Positions 51,679-60,675 are shown, numbered from the stretch's first letter. The stretch is 64,000 nt of DNA from Flavobacterium psychraerolatum (GCF_025960985.1 NZ_JAOQMX010000014.1:1-64000), one strand, 5' to 3'. Translations and numbers: made by a program. The notes: generated by a model from the letters alone, not told the origin.

Positions 51679-52554
51679 TTAATATAAATCGTCTGTTCTT
51701 AGATTTAAGAAACGTTGTGTTGCAAAATGTGTACTGATCCAAGTAATCAAAATTCCGATTCCCATTATGGCAGCAAATACAATTCCGATTAAGGCTTTGT
51801 TTTCAAGTATTTCAAGATCAGGAAAGTTAGTTTCCACATAAGTAAGCATTGCAATAAGTCCGATAATCGCTAGTGTTGCTCCAATTATTCCTAGTTTTAC
51901 ACTACGCATTATAAAAGGTTTTCTAATAAAAGATTTTGTAGCACCTACCATTTGCATAGTTTTGATGATAAAACGATTAGAATAAATTGAAAGACGTAAC
52001 GAACTGTTAATTAGTAAAACAGCGATAAACGTCAAGAAACAGCTTATGATAAGAATCCACATGCTGACTTTTTTAATATTATCATTTACTAAATTCACTA
52101 ATTGTTTATCGTAAACGATATCGTCAATTTGTTTATTAAGTCGAAATTCTTTTTCTATTGCTGCAATACTGTCACGCTCCACGTAGGGCGCTTTGAAGTG
52201 AATGTCAAAAGAGTTTTGCAATGGATTTTCGCCCAAAAAGGTTAGGAAGTCTTCACCAATTATGTCGGTATGTTGTTTTGCGGCTTCGTCTTTAGTTACG
52301 TAAACGGAAGATTTAGCAAAGGGTGCTTTTTTTAATTCTTCTCCAAAAGTTTTTAATTCTGCTTCGGTAGCATCATTTTTGAAAAAGATAGTCATCGCAA
52401 TTTTTTCCTTAAAGTCATCTGCCAATTTTTGCGAATTGATGATAAAAAGACCTAATGTTCCTAAAAGAAACAAAACCAAGAATATGCTTAGCACAACGGA
52501 AAAATAAGACGAAATTAATCTGCGTTTTTGAAACTTATCAAATGAAGAACTCAT
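51679..52554 (-). CDS. ftsX: cell division protein FtsX
   Basis: Permease-like part of the FtsEX ABC complex that activates peptidoglycan hydrolases at the septum. 291 residues: a transmembrane helix near 20-40 (SVVLSIFLVLFLLGTLGLFI), a periplasmic domain about 41-165, then three helices at about 165-190, 215-240 and 260-285. The region NRFIIKTMQMVGATKSFIRKPFIMRS is the typical FtsX cytoplasmic loop. No ftsE gene is in this window, so as in other Bacteroidota it lies elsewhere. First gene of the ftsX-DUF3098-uppP-truB run, divergent from leuS. Confidence 0.93.
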   Translation of the reverse strand: MSSSFDKFQKRRLISSYFSVVLSIFLVLFLLGTLGLFIINSQKLADDFKEKIAMTIFFKNDATEAELKTFGEELKKAPFAKSSVYVTKDEAAKQHTDIIGEDFLTFLGENPLQNSFDIHFKAPYVERDSIAAIEKEFRLNKQIDDIVYDKQLVNLVNDNIKKVSMWILIISCFLTFIAVLLINSSLRLSIYSNRFIIKTMQMVGATKSFIRKPFIMRSVKLGIIGATLAIIGLIAMLTYVETNFPDLEILENKALIGIVFAAIMGIGILITWISTHFATQRFLNLRTDDLY

Positions 52555-52623
52555 AGTGTGTTTTAATTATGCCGTAAAAATAATAAAGTATTTCTTTATT
52601 TGAAGTTAATAACGTTCAAAGTT

Positions 52624-52652
52624 TTGACTTTCGTACAATAAACGTAAATTTG
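52624..52652 (+). promoter_or_regulatory. flavobacterial-type promoter of leuS
   Basis: TTG at 52624-52626, 18-nt spacer, TAAATTTG at 52645-52652; an excellent match to TTG-N17-23-TAnnTTTG, 62 nt before the leuS start codon. Confidence 0.75.
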
Positions 52653-52714
52653 CGCCTTTATTATATAGTAAAACCTAGAAACTTAAAGTTTTTATACCTT
52701 AGAAACTCACTCTG

Positions 52715-55700
52715 ATGAAATACAATCCAAACGAAATTGAAGCCAAATGGCAAAAATATTGGGCAGACCACAAAACTTTTGCTGCGTCTAATGCCTCAGA
52801 TAAACCCAAACATTATGTTTTGGACATGTTTCCTTATCCTTCTGGAGCAGGATTACACGTTGGCCACCCGCTTGGATACATTGCTTCAGATGTGTACTCA
52901 AGATACAAACGTCATCAAGGTTTTAATGTTTTACATCCCATGGGTTATGATAGTTTTGGGTTGCCTGCTGAGCAATATGCTATTCAAACAGGGCAACGTC
53001 CAGAAGATACTACTCGTGTGAATATTGATGGAGGCTTTGATAAAGAAGGAAATAAAATCGCGGGTTATAGAAAACAATTGGACACTATCGGATTTTCATT
53101 TGATTGGGATAGAGAAGTACGGACTTCAAATCCTGATTATTACAAACATACGCAATGGATTTTCATACAATTGTTCAATTCTTGGTACAATAAAAACACA
53201 GACAAAGCAGAAGATATTTCGACTTTAACCAGCATTCTTTCTACAGAAGGTAATGCTACTGTTAATGCAGTTTGTGATGATAATATCGATTTTTTTACAG
53301 CAGATGAATGGAATGCTTTTGCGAAAGAAAAACAGGAGAAAATTCTATTGCAATATAGAATGACTTATTTAGCGGAGACCGAAGTGAACTGGTGTGCAGG
53401 ATTGGGGACAGTTTTAGCCAATGACGAAATCATCAACGGAGTATCTGAGCGTGGCGGTTATCCTGTTGTTCGTAAAAAAATGACGCAGTGGAGCATGCGT
53501 ATATCTGCCTATGCAGAACGTTTGTTACAAGGGTTAAATACAATTGATTGGACAGAAAGTATTAAAGAAAGCCAACGTAATTGGATTGGAAAGAGTGTTG
53601 GAGCAATGGTAGATTTTCCTATCCTATCCTTTCCTGAAGGGGAAGAGAATATGGGTACTAGGGATCCTTTGGCTAATTCAACCGAAACAGAAAAGACATT
53701 ATGGATGAGCCTAAAGTCAAAAGCTTTAGATTATAAATTCAAGCAACAACATTTAATCGCAGGATATACGGTTGATTTTGTCTGCCTTTCGAAAAAATTG
53801 GTAATCGAAGTTGATGGTAAAGTAAAAGGTGAAATTATAGCGATTGATCCTGAAAAAGTTAGAGTATTAAATGAAAATGGTTTTAAAATAATTCGTTTTA
53901 CAAACGAAGAGATCATCAGAAACCTAGCAGGTGTTTTAGATACCATTACAATAGAATTAGATAATATTGGGGACTACCCTTCTGGAGCTAATGGCACCAT
54001 TAGTGTTTTTACTACACGTCCCGATACTATATTTGCTGTTACCTTCATGACACTAGCGCCAGAACATGAGTTAGTGGCGCAAATCACAACAGCAGATCAA
54101 AAAGAAGCTGTTGCTGCTTATATCGAAAAAACATCTAAACGTTCTGAAAGAGAGCGTATGGCTGATGTAAAAACAATCTCGGGAGTATTTACAGGAGCTT
54201 ATGCAGAACATCCGTTTACCAAAGAGCCTATTCCTGTTTGGATTGGAGACTATGTTTTGGCAGGATACGGAACAGGTGCTGTAATGGCTGTTCCTTGTGG
54301 GGACGAAAGAGACTTTGCTTTTGCAAACTTCTTCAAAGGTCAAAATGGGATGCAGGAAATTAAGAATATTTTTAATAAAGATATTTCAGAAGGAGCATTT
54401 GGAGCCAAAGAAGGTTTTATTTTAGAAAATTCAGATTTCTTGAATGGATTAGGATATAAGGAAGCAACTAAAATAAGTATAACTGAATTAGAAAAAATTA
54501 AGCAAGGAAAAAGCAAGATTAATTACCGTTTGCGTGATGCTGTTTTTTCTCGTCAGAGATATTGGGGAGAGCCGTTTCCTGTGTACTACGTTAATGGTTT
54601 GCCACAAATGATTGATGCGAAGCATTTGCCTATCATTTTGCCTGAAGTAGAGAAATATTTGCCAACCGAAGATGGATTGCCTCCATTAGGTAATGCAGCT
54701 GTATGGGCTTGGGACACGGTTAATAATAAAGTGGTTGATACTACGCTTGTCAGTTCGAGCGAAGCCGAGAACCAAACTGTTTTTCTATTAGAACTGAACA
54801 CTATGCCAGGTTGGGCAGGTAGCTCGTTTTATTGGATGCGTTACATGGACGCACATAACGAAACAGAATTTGCAAGCAAAGAAGCATTGGCTTATTGGGA
54901 ATCTGTCGATTTATACATTGGAGGAAGTGAACACGCAACAGGTCACCTATTATATTCACGATTCTGGAACAAATTCTTGAAAGATAAAGGTTTTGCGCCA
55001 ACAGAAGAACCGTTCAGAAAACTGATTAATCAGGGAATGATTTTGGGAACTAGTGCTTTTGTGTATCGATTGGAAGGTGCAAATACGTTTGTATCTAAAA
55101 ATAAAATCGAAGGGCAAAATGTACAACCAATTCATGTCGATGTCTCAATGGTTAATTCATCTGATGAATTGGATATTGAAAAATTTAAAGCTTGGAGAGA
55201 AGAATATAAAGACGCCAAATTTATTTTAGATGAAAACGGTAAATATATTGTAGGTCGCGAAGTAGAGAAAATGTCTAAATCGAAATACAACGTTGTAACA
55301 CCAGATGATATTTGCACGGAGTACGGAGCAGACACCTTGCGTTTGTATGAAATGTTTTTAGGACCATTGGAACAAGCAAAACCTTGGAATACAGCTGGTA
55401 TCTCAGGTGTTTTTGGTTTCTTGAAAAAGTTATGGCGTTTGTATTATGAAGAAGATACAATGGTCGTGACCAATGACGAACCAACCAAAGACAACTTGAA
55501 AACCTTACACAAAACCATCAAAAAAGTGGCAGATGATATTGAGAATTTCTCTTTCAATACTTCCGTTTCACAATTTATGATTTGTGTGAACGAACTGTCT
55601 ATTCAAAAATGTCATTCTCGTGCAATACTTGAGCCATTGGCTATTGTAATTTCGCCTTATGCACCGCACATTGCTGAAGAATTATGGTCATTACTAGGGA

Positions 55701-55948
55701 AGGAAGGTTCGATTGCTACGGTTCCTTTTCCGGTATTCGAAGAAAAATACTTAGTAGAGTCAGAAAAAGAATACCCGGTCTCTTTCAACGGAAAAATGCG
55801 TTTTACATTGACTTTGCCTTTGGATTTAACCAAAGATCAGATTCAGGAAATCGTCCTTGCAGACGAAAGAACCATTAAACAATTGGATGGGAAAACGCCA
55901 AACAAAATAATTATTGTTCCAGGGAAAATCATTAATTTGGTGGGATAA
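52715..55948 (+). CDS. leuS: leucine--tRNA ligase with an inserted DUF559-like nuclease domain
   Basis: Class I synthetase charging tRNA-Leu, with an editing domain. 1077 residues; without the insert it would be about 954, close to Bacteroidota LeuRS. The HxGH signature is at about 48-51 (GLHVGHPLGY), KMSKS at 852-856, and the editing domain holds TTRPDTIFAVTF at 433-444. Between GAMVDFPIL (296-304) and TISVFTTRPDT (428-438) lies an extra block of about 123 residues that reads as a DUF559 domain (details in the separate entry). All synthetase motifs remain in frame, so the enzyme is probably functional. Good promoter upstream and a palindromic hairpin downstream. Confidence 0.95.
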   Translation: MKYNPNEIEAKWQKYWADHKTFAASNASDKPKHYVLDMFPYPSGAGLHVGHPLGYIASDVYSRYKRHQGFNVLHPMGYDSFGLPAEQYAIQTGQRPEDTTRVNIDGGFDKEGNKIAGYRKQLDTIGFSFDWDREVRTSNPDYYKHTQWIFIQLFNSWYNKNTDKAEDISTLTSILSTEGNATVNAVCDDNIDFFTADEWNAFAKEKQEKILLQYRMTYLAETEVNWCAGLGTVLANDEIINGVSERGGYPVVRKKMTQWSMRISAYAERLLQGLNTIDWTESIKESQRNWIGKSVGAMVDFPILSFPEGEENMGTRDPLANSTETEKTLWMSLKSKALDYKFKQQHLIAGYTVDFVCLSKKLVIEVDGKVKGEIIAIDPEKVRVLNENGFKIIRFTNEEIIRNLAGVLDTITIELDNIGDYPSGANGTISVFTTRPDTIFAVTFMTLAPEHELVAQITTADQKEAVAAYIEKTSKRSERERMADVKTISGVFTGAYAEHPFTKEPIPVWIGDYVLAGYGTGAVMAVPCGDERDFAFANFFKGQNGMQEIKNIFNKDISEGAFGAKEGFILENSDFLNGLGYKEATKISITELEKIKQGKSKINYRLRDAVFSRQRYWGEPFPVYYVNGLPQMIDAKHLPIILPEVEKYLPTEDGLPPLGNAAVWAWDTVNNKVVDTTLVSSSEAENQTVFLLELNTMPGWAGSSFYWMRYMDAHNETEFASKEALAYWESVDLYIGGSEHATGHLLYSRFWNKFLKDKGFAPTEEPFRKLINQGMILGTSAFVYRLEGANTFVSKNKIEGQNVQPIHVDVSMVNSSDELDIEKFKAWREEYKDAKFILDENGKYIVGREVEKMSKSKYNVVTPDDICTEYGADTLRLYEMFLGPLEQAKPWNTAGISGVFGFLKKLWRLYYEEDTMVVTNDEPTKDNLKTLHKTIKKVADDIENFSFNTSVSQFMICVNELSIQKCHSRAILEPLAIVISPYAPHIAEELWSLLGKEGSIATVPFPVFEEKYLVESEKEYPVSFNGKMRFTLTLPLDLTKDQIQEIVLADERTIKQLDGKTPNKIIIVPGKIINLVG
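53630..53998 (+). other. in-frame DUF559 (Vsr-like endonuclease) insert inside the LeuRS editing domain
   Basis: Residues about 306-428 of LeuRS. The core words follow the DUF559 pattern in order: TETEKTLWMSLKSKALDYKF (E324/E326, W330, conserved helix), then QQHLIAGYTVDF with Asp D354, KKLVIEVDGKVKG (E365, D367), and IIRFTNEEIIRNLAGVLDTI. The His that usually follows the EVDGxxH motif is missing (VKG instead), so nuclease activity is doubtful. Flanks are low-complexity linkers (FPEGEENMGTRDPLANS before, IGDYPSGANG after). The insert replaces a surface turn at the start of the CP1 editing domain, a position that tolerates length change. No splicing (intein) motifs are seen. Confidence 0.8.
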
Positions 55949-55973
55949 TCAAATAGAGTAAATTTCAGATTTT

Positions 55974-56039
55974 AAAATTCCAAATTTCAATTGTTACACT
56001 GAGCTTGTCAAAGTGTAACTTGGGATTTGGAATTTTTTT
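55974..56039 (+). repeat. REP-like palindrome and terminator after leuS
   Basis: Nested palindrome: outer arms aaaattccaaat / atttggaatttt, inner arms gttacact / agtgtaac around gagcttgtc, then a T run. The inner core (cactgagcttgtc-aagtg) is the widely dispersed REP-type word. It begins 26 nt past the leuS stop codon and should also serve as its terminator. Confidence 0.8.
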
Positions 56040-56133
56040 ATTACATTTTTAACCAATGTCAATTTGACATCTAATTGTTTTGGTTCAGAATTTGTTATAG
56101 ATTTAGAACAAGAAAACATTAAAACATAAAATT

Positions 56134-56823
56134 ATGGGAATGGGATATATGATACTTGCTGGTGTAATTATGTTAGCGAGTTGGTTGGTCAGTTCAAGGC
56201 TGAAAAGCAAATTTGAATTTTATTCGAAATTGCATTTGCAAAACAACATGAGTGGAGCTGAAATTGCTAAAAAAATGCTTGCCGATAATGGAATTTATGA
56301 TGTACGAGTGATTTCGACACCAGGACAATTGACGGATCACTACAATCCAGCAGATAAAACAGTAAACTTGAGTGAATCGGTCTACAACCAGCGTAATGCT
56401 GCTGCTGCAGCTGTAGCGGCTCATGAGTGTGGTCATGCTGTACAACATGCCGTTGGGTACAATATGCTAGCAATGCGTTCGAAGTTGGTGCCCTTTGTGA
56501 GTGTAGCTTCCAGGTATATGCAATGGGTTTTATTGGGAGGAATCTTGATGGTTGGAAGTTTTCCACAGCTGTTACTTATTGGGATTGTGTTGTTTGCGGC
56601 AACGACAATCTTTTCGATTGTGACCTTGCCGGTAGAGTATGACGCAAGTAATAGAGCATTAGCTTGGCTTAAAAACAAAAATATGTTGAGTCCAGCAGAA
56701 TATGCTGGAGCTGAAGATTCTTTGAAATGGGCGGCTCGTACGTATGTTGTAGCGGCTTTGGGTTCTATCGCGACATTGTTGTATTATATTAATATTTATA
56801 TGGGTAATAGCCGAAGAAATTAG
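56134..56823 (+). CDS. YugP-like membrane zinc metallopeptidase
   Basis: 229 residues with four predicted membrane helices: residues about 4-20, 118-140, 143-165 and 205-222. The zinc-protease motif is HECGH at 97-101 (VAAHECGHAVQHAVGYNML), as in the neutral zinc metallopeptidase family (YugP/PF04298). The catalytic third ligand could be in the VEYDASNRALAWL segment, typical of the group. Proteolytic targets are unknown. It is a single gene downstream of leuS and faces hemD. Confidence 0.92.
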   Translation: MGMGYMILAGVIMLASWLVSSRLKSKFEFYSKLHLQNNMSGAEIAKKMLADNGIYDVRVISTPGQLTDHYNPADKTVNLSESVYNQRNAAAAAVAAHECGHAVQHAVGYNMLAMRSKLVPFVSVASRYMQWVLLGGILMVGSFPQLLLIGIVLFAATTIFSIVTLPVEYDASNRALAWLKNKNMLSPAEYAGAEDSLKWAARTYVVAALGSIATLLYYINIYMGNSRRN

Positions 56824-56911
56824 TAAGGTGGTAGTCTTATCGAAATATTCCTTTCAATAGAGATGTAGATTTAAAATAGATTTAATTCCACTTTTCGAAA
56901 AGTAAAGACAT

Positions 56912-56942
56912 AAAAAAACCGCAAATGATTGCGGTTTTTTAT
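56912..56942. terminator. bidirectional terminator between the YugP-like gene and hemD
   Basis: Perfect 12-bp stem aaaaaaccgcaa / ttgcggtttttt with a 4-nt loop and A/T tracts on both sides. Confidence 0.9.
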
Positions 56943-56969
56943 ATAGGTAGAACTTAGTAGTCGTTGAAA

Positions 56970-57719
56970 TTACTTCGTTTTGTTGGCTTCAACAATGTAT
57001 TTTTCAAGTGCCATCGTCATAGATGGAGTTCCGGGTGTTGGTGCAAGAATGTCAATTCTTAATCCGTTGTCTAGCGCCTCTTTTTGAGTAGTGCTTCCAA
57101 AAACAGCAATTCTAGTGTCATTTTGTTTGAAATCAGGGAAGTTTTTGAATAACGATTTTATTCCAGTTGGACTGAAAAAAATCAAAACATCATAATAAAC
57201 ATCCGCCAAATCAGAAAGATCACTCATGACTGTTTTGTAAAATGTAGCTTGCGTCCAGTCTACTTTTAAATTATTTAAAGTAGTGGGAGCATCAGCATTT
57301 AGTTGATCAGATGCGGGAAGTAAGAATTTTTCGTCTTTGTATTTTTTAATCAGCGGAGATAAATCAGCGAAATCTTTAGCTCCTACATAGATTTTTCTTT
57401 TTCTATAGACTACATATTTTTGTAAATAAAAAGCGACTGCTTCCGATTGACAAAAATATTTTAAACCTTCGGGAACTTTAAAGCGCATTTCTTCAGCTAC
57501 TCTGAAAAAATGATCTACTGCATTTCTACTGGTTAAAATGATAGCAGTAAAATTGTTAAGATCAATTTTTTGAAGTCTAATTTCCTTAGCACTTACTCCT
57601 TCAATGTGAATAAAAGGTCTGAAATCAATCTTTATTTTATGCTTTTGTTGCAATTCAAAGTAGGGAGAATTCTCAACTTTAGGCTCAGGTTGTGACACCA
57701 AAATAGTTTTCACTTTCAT
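56970..57719 (-). CDS. hemD: uroporphyrinogen-III synthase
   Basis: Cyclises hydroxymethylbilane to uroporphyrinogen III on the heme path. 249 residues of the HemD/HEM4 fold with low sequence conservation: KTILVSQPEPKVENSPYFELQ at the start, LTSRNAVDHFFRVAEEM, LPASDQLNADAPTTLNNL, and the C-terminal FFSPTGIKSLFKNFPDF followed by IAVFGSTTQKEALDNGLRID. These are the usual flavobacterial HemD features. It follows the DUF4271 gene by 13 nt and shares its transcript, an order kept in this family. Confidence 0.9.
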   Translation of the reverse strand: MKVKTILVSQPEPKVENSPYFELQQKHKIKIDFRPFIHIEGVSAKEIRLQKIDLNNFTAIILTSRNAVDHFFRVAEEMRFKVPEGLKYFCQSEAVAFYLQKYVVYRKRKIYVGAKDFADLSPLIKKYKDEKFLLPASDQLNADAPTTLNNLKVDWTQATFYKTVMSDLSDLADVYYDVLIFFSPTGIKSLFKNFPDFKQNDTRIAVFGSTTQKEALDNGLRIDILAPTPGTPSMTMALEKYIVEANKTK

Positions 57720-57732
57720 ATTTTAACAGTTT

Positions 57733-58404
57733 CTAAGCGTTACCTTTTGTGTACCAATAATACATAAAAAAATAGGGTGCTATTTCGAGAGTGCAAAGAT
57801 ATAAAATAAAATAAAACAACTTGCTGAATATTAGGTTTTGATAATTTTTTATTGACAATGTATAGGTTAATAGATTGATTATAAGTATTGTAGCTATTAT
57901 GATTTGTGGGATTATTATTGAAATTGTATCTTGGTAGAAGAGGATTATATTGAAAGGGAGGATTAAAAGGCCTATATAAGTGCGATAAGTAACTTTTTGA
58001 AGGTTGAATTGTTCTGCAAAATCTTCTATGTTGAAGGCAGTAGCGATTATTTTTTCGATTAAGAATTTTGATAAAATAAAGAAAATCACAAATGTGATTA
58101 TTTGTATATAAAGAGTATAATCAGTTTTGGAAGCATGACCAAAAATACTCAATGAAAGGAGAATGAAAAAGGAAAATGATATGGCTTGAACGAAAAATAA
58201 TGCTATGGTGAACCCGCTATTCAAATGAGTAGCATCTCGATAAATTTTGGAGTATTTGTCAGAAAATAGTAAGTTCATGAAATCTCCAAATCGATTTTCA
58301 TTGGTAGATCGAGTAATGGCTATAAGAATAAAGGATAGCACGAATAAAATTGTTGCCCAATCTTTGCTTTCAATAATTCTTGGATGAAGTAAATGTTCTA
58401 TCAT
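57733..58404 (-). CDS. DUF4271 membrane protein
   Basis: 223 residues, hydrophobic with about six membrane helices. The segment FGDFMNLLFSDKYSKIYRD and the late IYYFILYLCTLEIAPYFFMYYWY-like ending match the DUF4271 family found beside hemD in Bacteroidota. Function unknown. It lies upstream of hemD on the same transcript and divergent from the mannosyltransferase gene, the usual neighbourhood. Inner-membrane location is certain enough from composition. Confidence 0.88.
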   Translation of the reverse strand: MIEHLLHPRIIESKDWATILFVLSFILIAITRSTNENRFGDFMNLLFSDKYSKIYRDATHLNSGFTIALFFVQAISFSFFILLSLSIFGHASKTDYTLYIQIITFVIFFILSKFLIEKIIATAFNIEDFAEQFNLQKVTYRTYIGLLILPFNIILFYQDTISIIIPQIIIATILIINLLTYTLSIKNYQNLIFSKLFYFILYLCTLEIAPYFFMYYWYTKGNA

Positions 58405-58461
58405 AGTGCGGCAAAATTAGTAATTTTTTGTTTCAAACTTTTTATTATACTTTTATTATCT

Positions 58462-58489
58462 TTGAAATCCTTTAAAAAGTTTACTTTTG
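58462..58489 (+). promoter_or_regulatory. flavobacterial-type promoter of the mannosyltransferase operon
   Basis: TTG at 58462-58464, 17-nt spacer, TACTTTTG at 58482-58489, 19 nt before the start codon at 58509. Confidence 0.7.
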
Positions 58490-58508
58490 CGTTGAAATTA
58501 TTTGAAAA

Positions 58509-59234
58509 ATGAGTGACTGTATTGTTATAATTCCTACCTATAACGAAATTGAAAACATCGAAAGTATCATCCGTTCTGTGCTGTCGCAGCACAAGAACTT
58601 TCATGTACTTGTGATTGATGATAATTCGCCCGATCATACTTCGGATAAGGTTGTTGTTTTGCAGTCGGAGTTTGAAGAACGTTTGTTTTTAGAAAAAAGA
58701 ATGAAAAAAGCAGGTCTAGGGACGGCTTATGTTCATGGTTTTAAATGGGCCATTGCTCGAAAATACGATTTTATTTTTGAGATGGACGCTGATTTCTCAC
58801 ATAATCCCAACGATTTAGAAAAACTGTACAATGCATGTCATTTTGGTGATGCAGATTTAGCCATAGGATCTCGTTATTTAACGGGGGTAAATGTTGTGAA
58901 TTGGCCTTTGAGTAGAGTTCTTATGTCTTATTTCGCCTCTGTTTATGTACGTATGATCACTGGAATGAAGATCCATGATGCTACGGCTGGATTTGTGTGT
59001 TATAAAAGGCAGGTACTCGAAACTATTAAGTTAGACAAAATAAAATTTGTGGGCTATGCATTTCAAATCGAAATGAAATATCGAACGTATTGTCGAAAGT
59101 TTCAAATTACCGAAGTTCCTATTATCTTTACCGATAGAACAAAAGGACAGTCCAAAATGAGTAACTCTATTATAGTAGAAGCTGTTTTTGGAGTGATTTC
59201 TCTGAGATTAAAAAAATTATTTAATACATTATAA
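58509..59234 (+). CDS. polyprenol-phosphate mannosyltransferase (GT2)
   Basis: Transfers mannose from GDP-mannose to a polyprenol phosphate carrier, supplying mannosyl donors for glycan or lipoprotein modification. 241 residues. GT2 features: IIPTYNEIENI at the start, VIDDNSPDHTSD near 35-46, the DxD motif EMDADFSHNP with D93 and D95, IGSRYLTGVNVVNWPLSR, and FTDRTKGQSKMSNSI near the end. No C-terminal membrane helices, as in the Dpm1 catalytic-subunit type. First gene of a run with dihydroorotase and DUF4296, the usual flavobacterial order. Confidence 0.93.
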   Translation: MSDCIVIIPTYNEIENIESIIRSVLSQHKNFHVLVIDDNSPDHTSDKVVVLQSEFEERLFLEKRMKKAGLGTAYVHGFKWAIARKYDFIFEMDADFSHNPNDLEKLYNACHFGDADLAIGSRYLTGVNVVNWPLSRVLMSYFASVYVRMITGMKIHDATAGFVCYKRQVLETIKLDKIKFVGYAFQIEMKYRTYCRKFQITEVPIIFTDRTKGQSKMSNSIIVEAVFGVISLRLKKLFNTL

Positions 59235-59245
59235 GGATAAGTACG

Positions 59246-60592
59246 ATGAATAGGGTTTTAATTAAGAATGCCAAAATAGTAAATGAAGGAGTGATTTTTG
59301 AGGGCGATGTTCTAATTGAAAATGACTTAATTGTTGAAATTTCAGAAAGTATCAGTGCCAAGTCTTCAGATTATATAATTATTGATGCCGAAGGGAATTA
59401 TTTGATGCCTGGAGCAATTGATGATCAAGTTCACTTTAGAGAGCCAGGTTTAACTCATAAGGGGGATATTGAATCAGAATCAAGGGCAGCGGTAGCTGGG
59501 GGAATAACTTCGTTTATTGAGCAGCCTAATACGGTTCCTAATGCAGTGACTCAAGAAATCTTGGAAGAGAAATATCAACTTGCTGCCGAAAAATCATATG
59601 CAAACTATTCTTTTATGATGGGTGCAACCAATGATAATCTAGAAGAGGTTTTGAAAACCAATCCCAAAAATGTAGCAGGTATTAAAATATTTTTAGGTTC
59701 TTCTACCGGAAATATGTTAGTAGATAATGAAGCTACACTAGAAAAAATATTTTCTAGTACTCCATTGCTAATTGCTGTTCATTGTGAAGATGAAAGCACT
59801 ATTAAAGAAAATACAGCAAAATATATTGCAGAGTACGGTGATGATGTCCCGGTGACGGCGCACCACTTGATCCGTTCGGATGAAGCATGTTATATCTCCT
59901 CTTCAAAAGCAGTTGCATTGGCTAAGAAAACGGGTGCTCGTTTGCATATTTTTCATCTTTCTACTGCCAAAGAAATGGATTTGTTTACCAATAAAATTCC
60001 ATTGTCTGAAAAGAAGATAACAGCTGAGGTTTGTGTGCATCATTTATGGTTTACCAATGATGATTATGCGACGAAAGGAAATATGATCAAATGGAATCCA
60101 GCGGTAAAAACGGCTGCTGATAGAGATGCATTGTGGAAGGCTTTGTTGGATGATAGGATTGATGTGATTGCTACAGATCATGCTCCGCATACACTAGAAG
60201 AGAAAAAACAACCGTATTTAAAAGCTCCTTCTGGTGGTCCTTTGGTACAACATGCTGTTGTGGCTATGTTTGAGTGTTTTCACCAAGGAAAGATTAGTGT
60301 GGAGAAAATTGTGGAGAAAATGTGTCATAATCCTGCAAAAATCTTTCAAATTGAAAATAGAGGTTTTATAAAAGTAGGTTATTATGCCGATTTGGTTATA
60401 GTGAATGCAGGTTTGCCATGGAGTGTGAAAAAAGAAAATATTCTAGCTAAATGTGGATGGTCTCCTTTTGAAGGGTTTACATTCAAATCTAGAATTACGC
60501 ATACATTTGTAAATGGTCAATTGGTTTATAAAGCCTTTAAAGTAAAAGATATCAAAGCTGGACGTCGTTTATTGTTTGATAGAAATTTCTAA
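59246..60592 (+). CDS. pyrC: dihydroorotase
   Basis: Cyclises carbamoyl-aspartate to dihydroorotate in pyrimidine synthesis. 448 residues, amidohydrolase barrel of the multifunctional-complex type. The metal-binding start motif reads DDQVHFREPGLTHKGDIESE (61-63 are Q-V-H), where most enzymes have H-x-H; this Q is normal in the Bacteroidota branch. The carbamylated-Lys region is GIKIFLGSSTGNM, a later ligand His is HLSTAKEM, and the catalytic Asp is in ATDHAPHTLEEK. The gene name is given for the reaction; bacterial type II enzymes of this sort are also called pyrC. Twelve nt after the mannosyltransferase gene. Confidence 0.93.
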   Translation: MNRVLIKNAKIVNEGVIFEGDVLIENDLIVEISESISAKSSDYIIIDAEGNYLMPGAIDDQVHFREPGLTHKGDIESESRAAVAGGITSFIEQPNTVPNAVTQEILEEKYQLAAEKSYANYSFMMGATNDNLEEVLKTNPKNVAGIKIFLGSSTGNMLVDNEATLEKIFSSTPLLIAVHCEDESTIKENTAKYIAEYGDDVPVTAHHLIRSDEACYISSSKAVALAKKTGARLHIFHLSTAKEMDLFTNKIPLSEKKITAEVCVHHLWFTNDDYATKGNMIKWNPAVKTAADRDALWKALLDDRIDVIATDHAPHTLEEKKQPYLKAPSGGPLVQHAVVAMFECFHQGKISVEKIVEKMCHNPAKIFQIENRGFIKVGYYADLVIVNAGLPWSVKKENILAKCGWSPFEGFTFKSRITHTFVNGQLVYKAFKVKDIKAGRRLLFDRNF

Positions 60593-60675
60593 TATCAAAA
60601 AAGGAAGTAGTAGGTAATTTGGTAAAACGAAAAGTATACTGCTACAAACTTATGATAAAGAAGAAAATCTAGTAT

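Noticed and set aside
53630..53998. The LeuRS insert as an intein
   Set aside because: No splicing motifs: no Cys/Ser at the start, no His-Asn at the end, and no block B His. The insert has smooth linkers at both sides instead.
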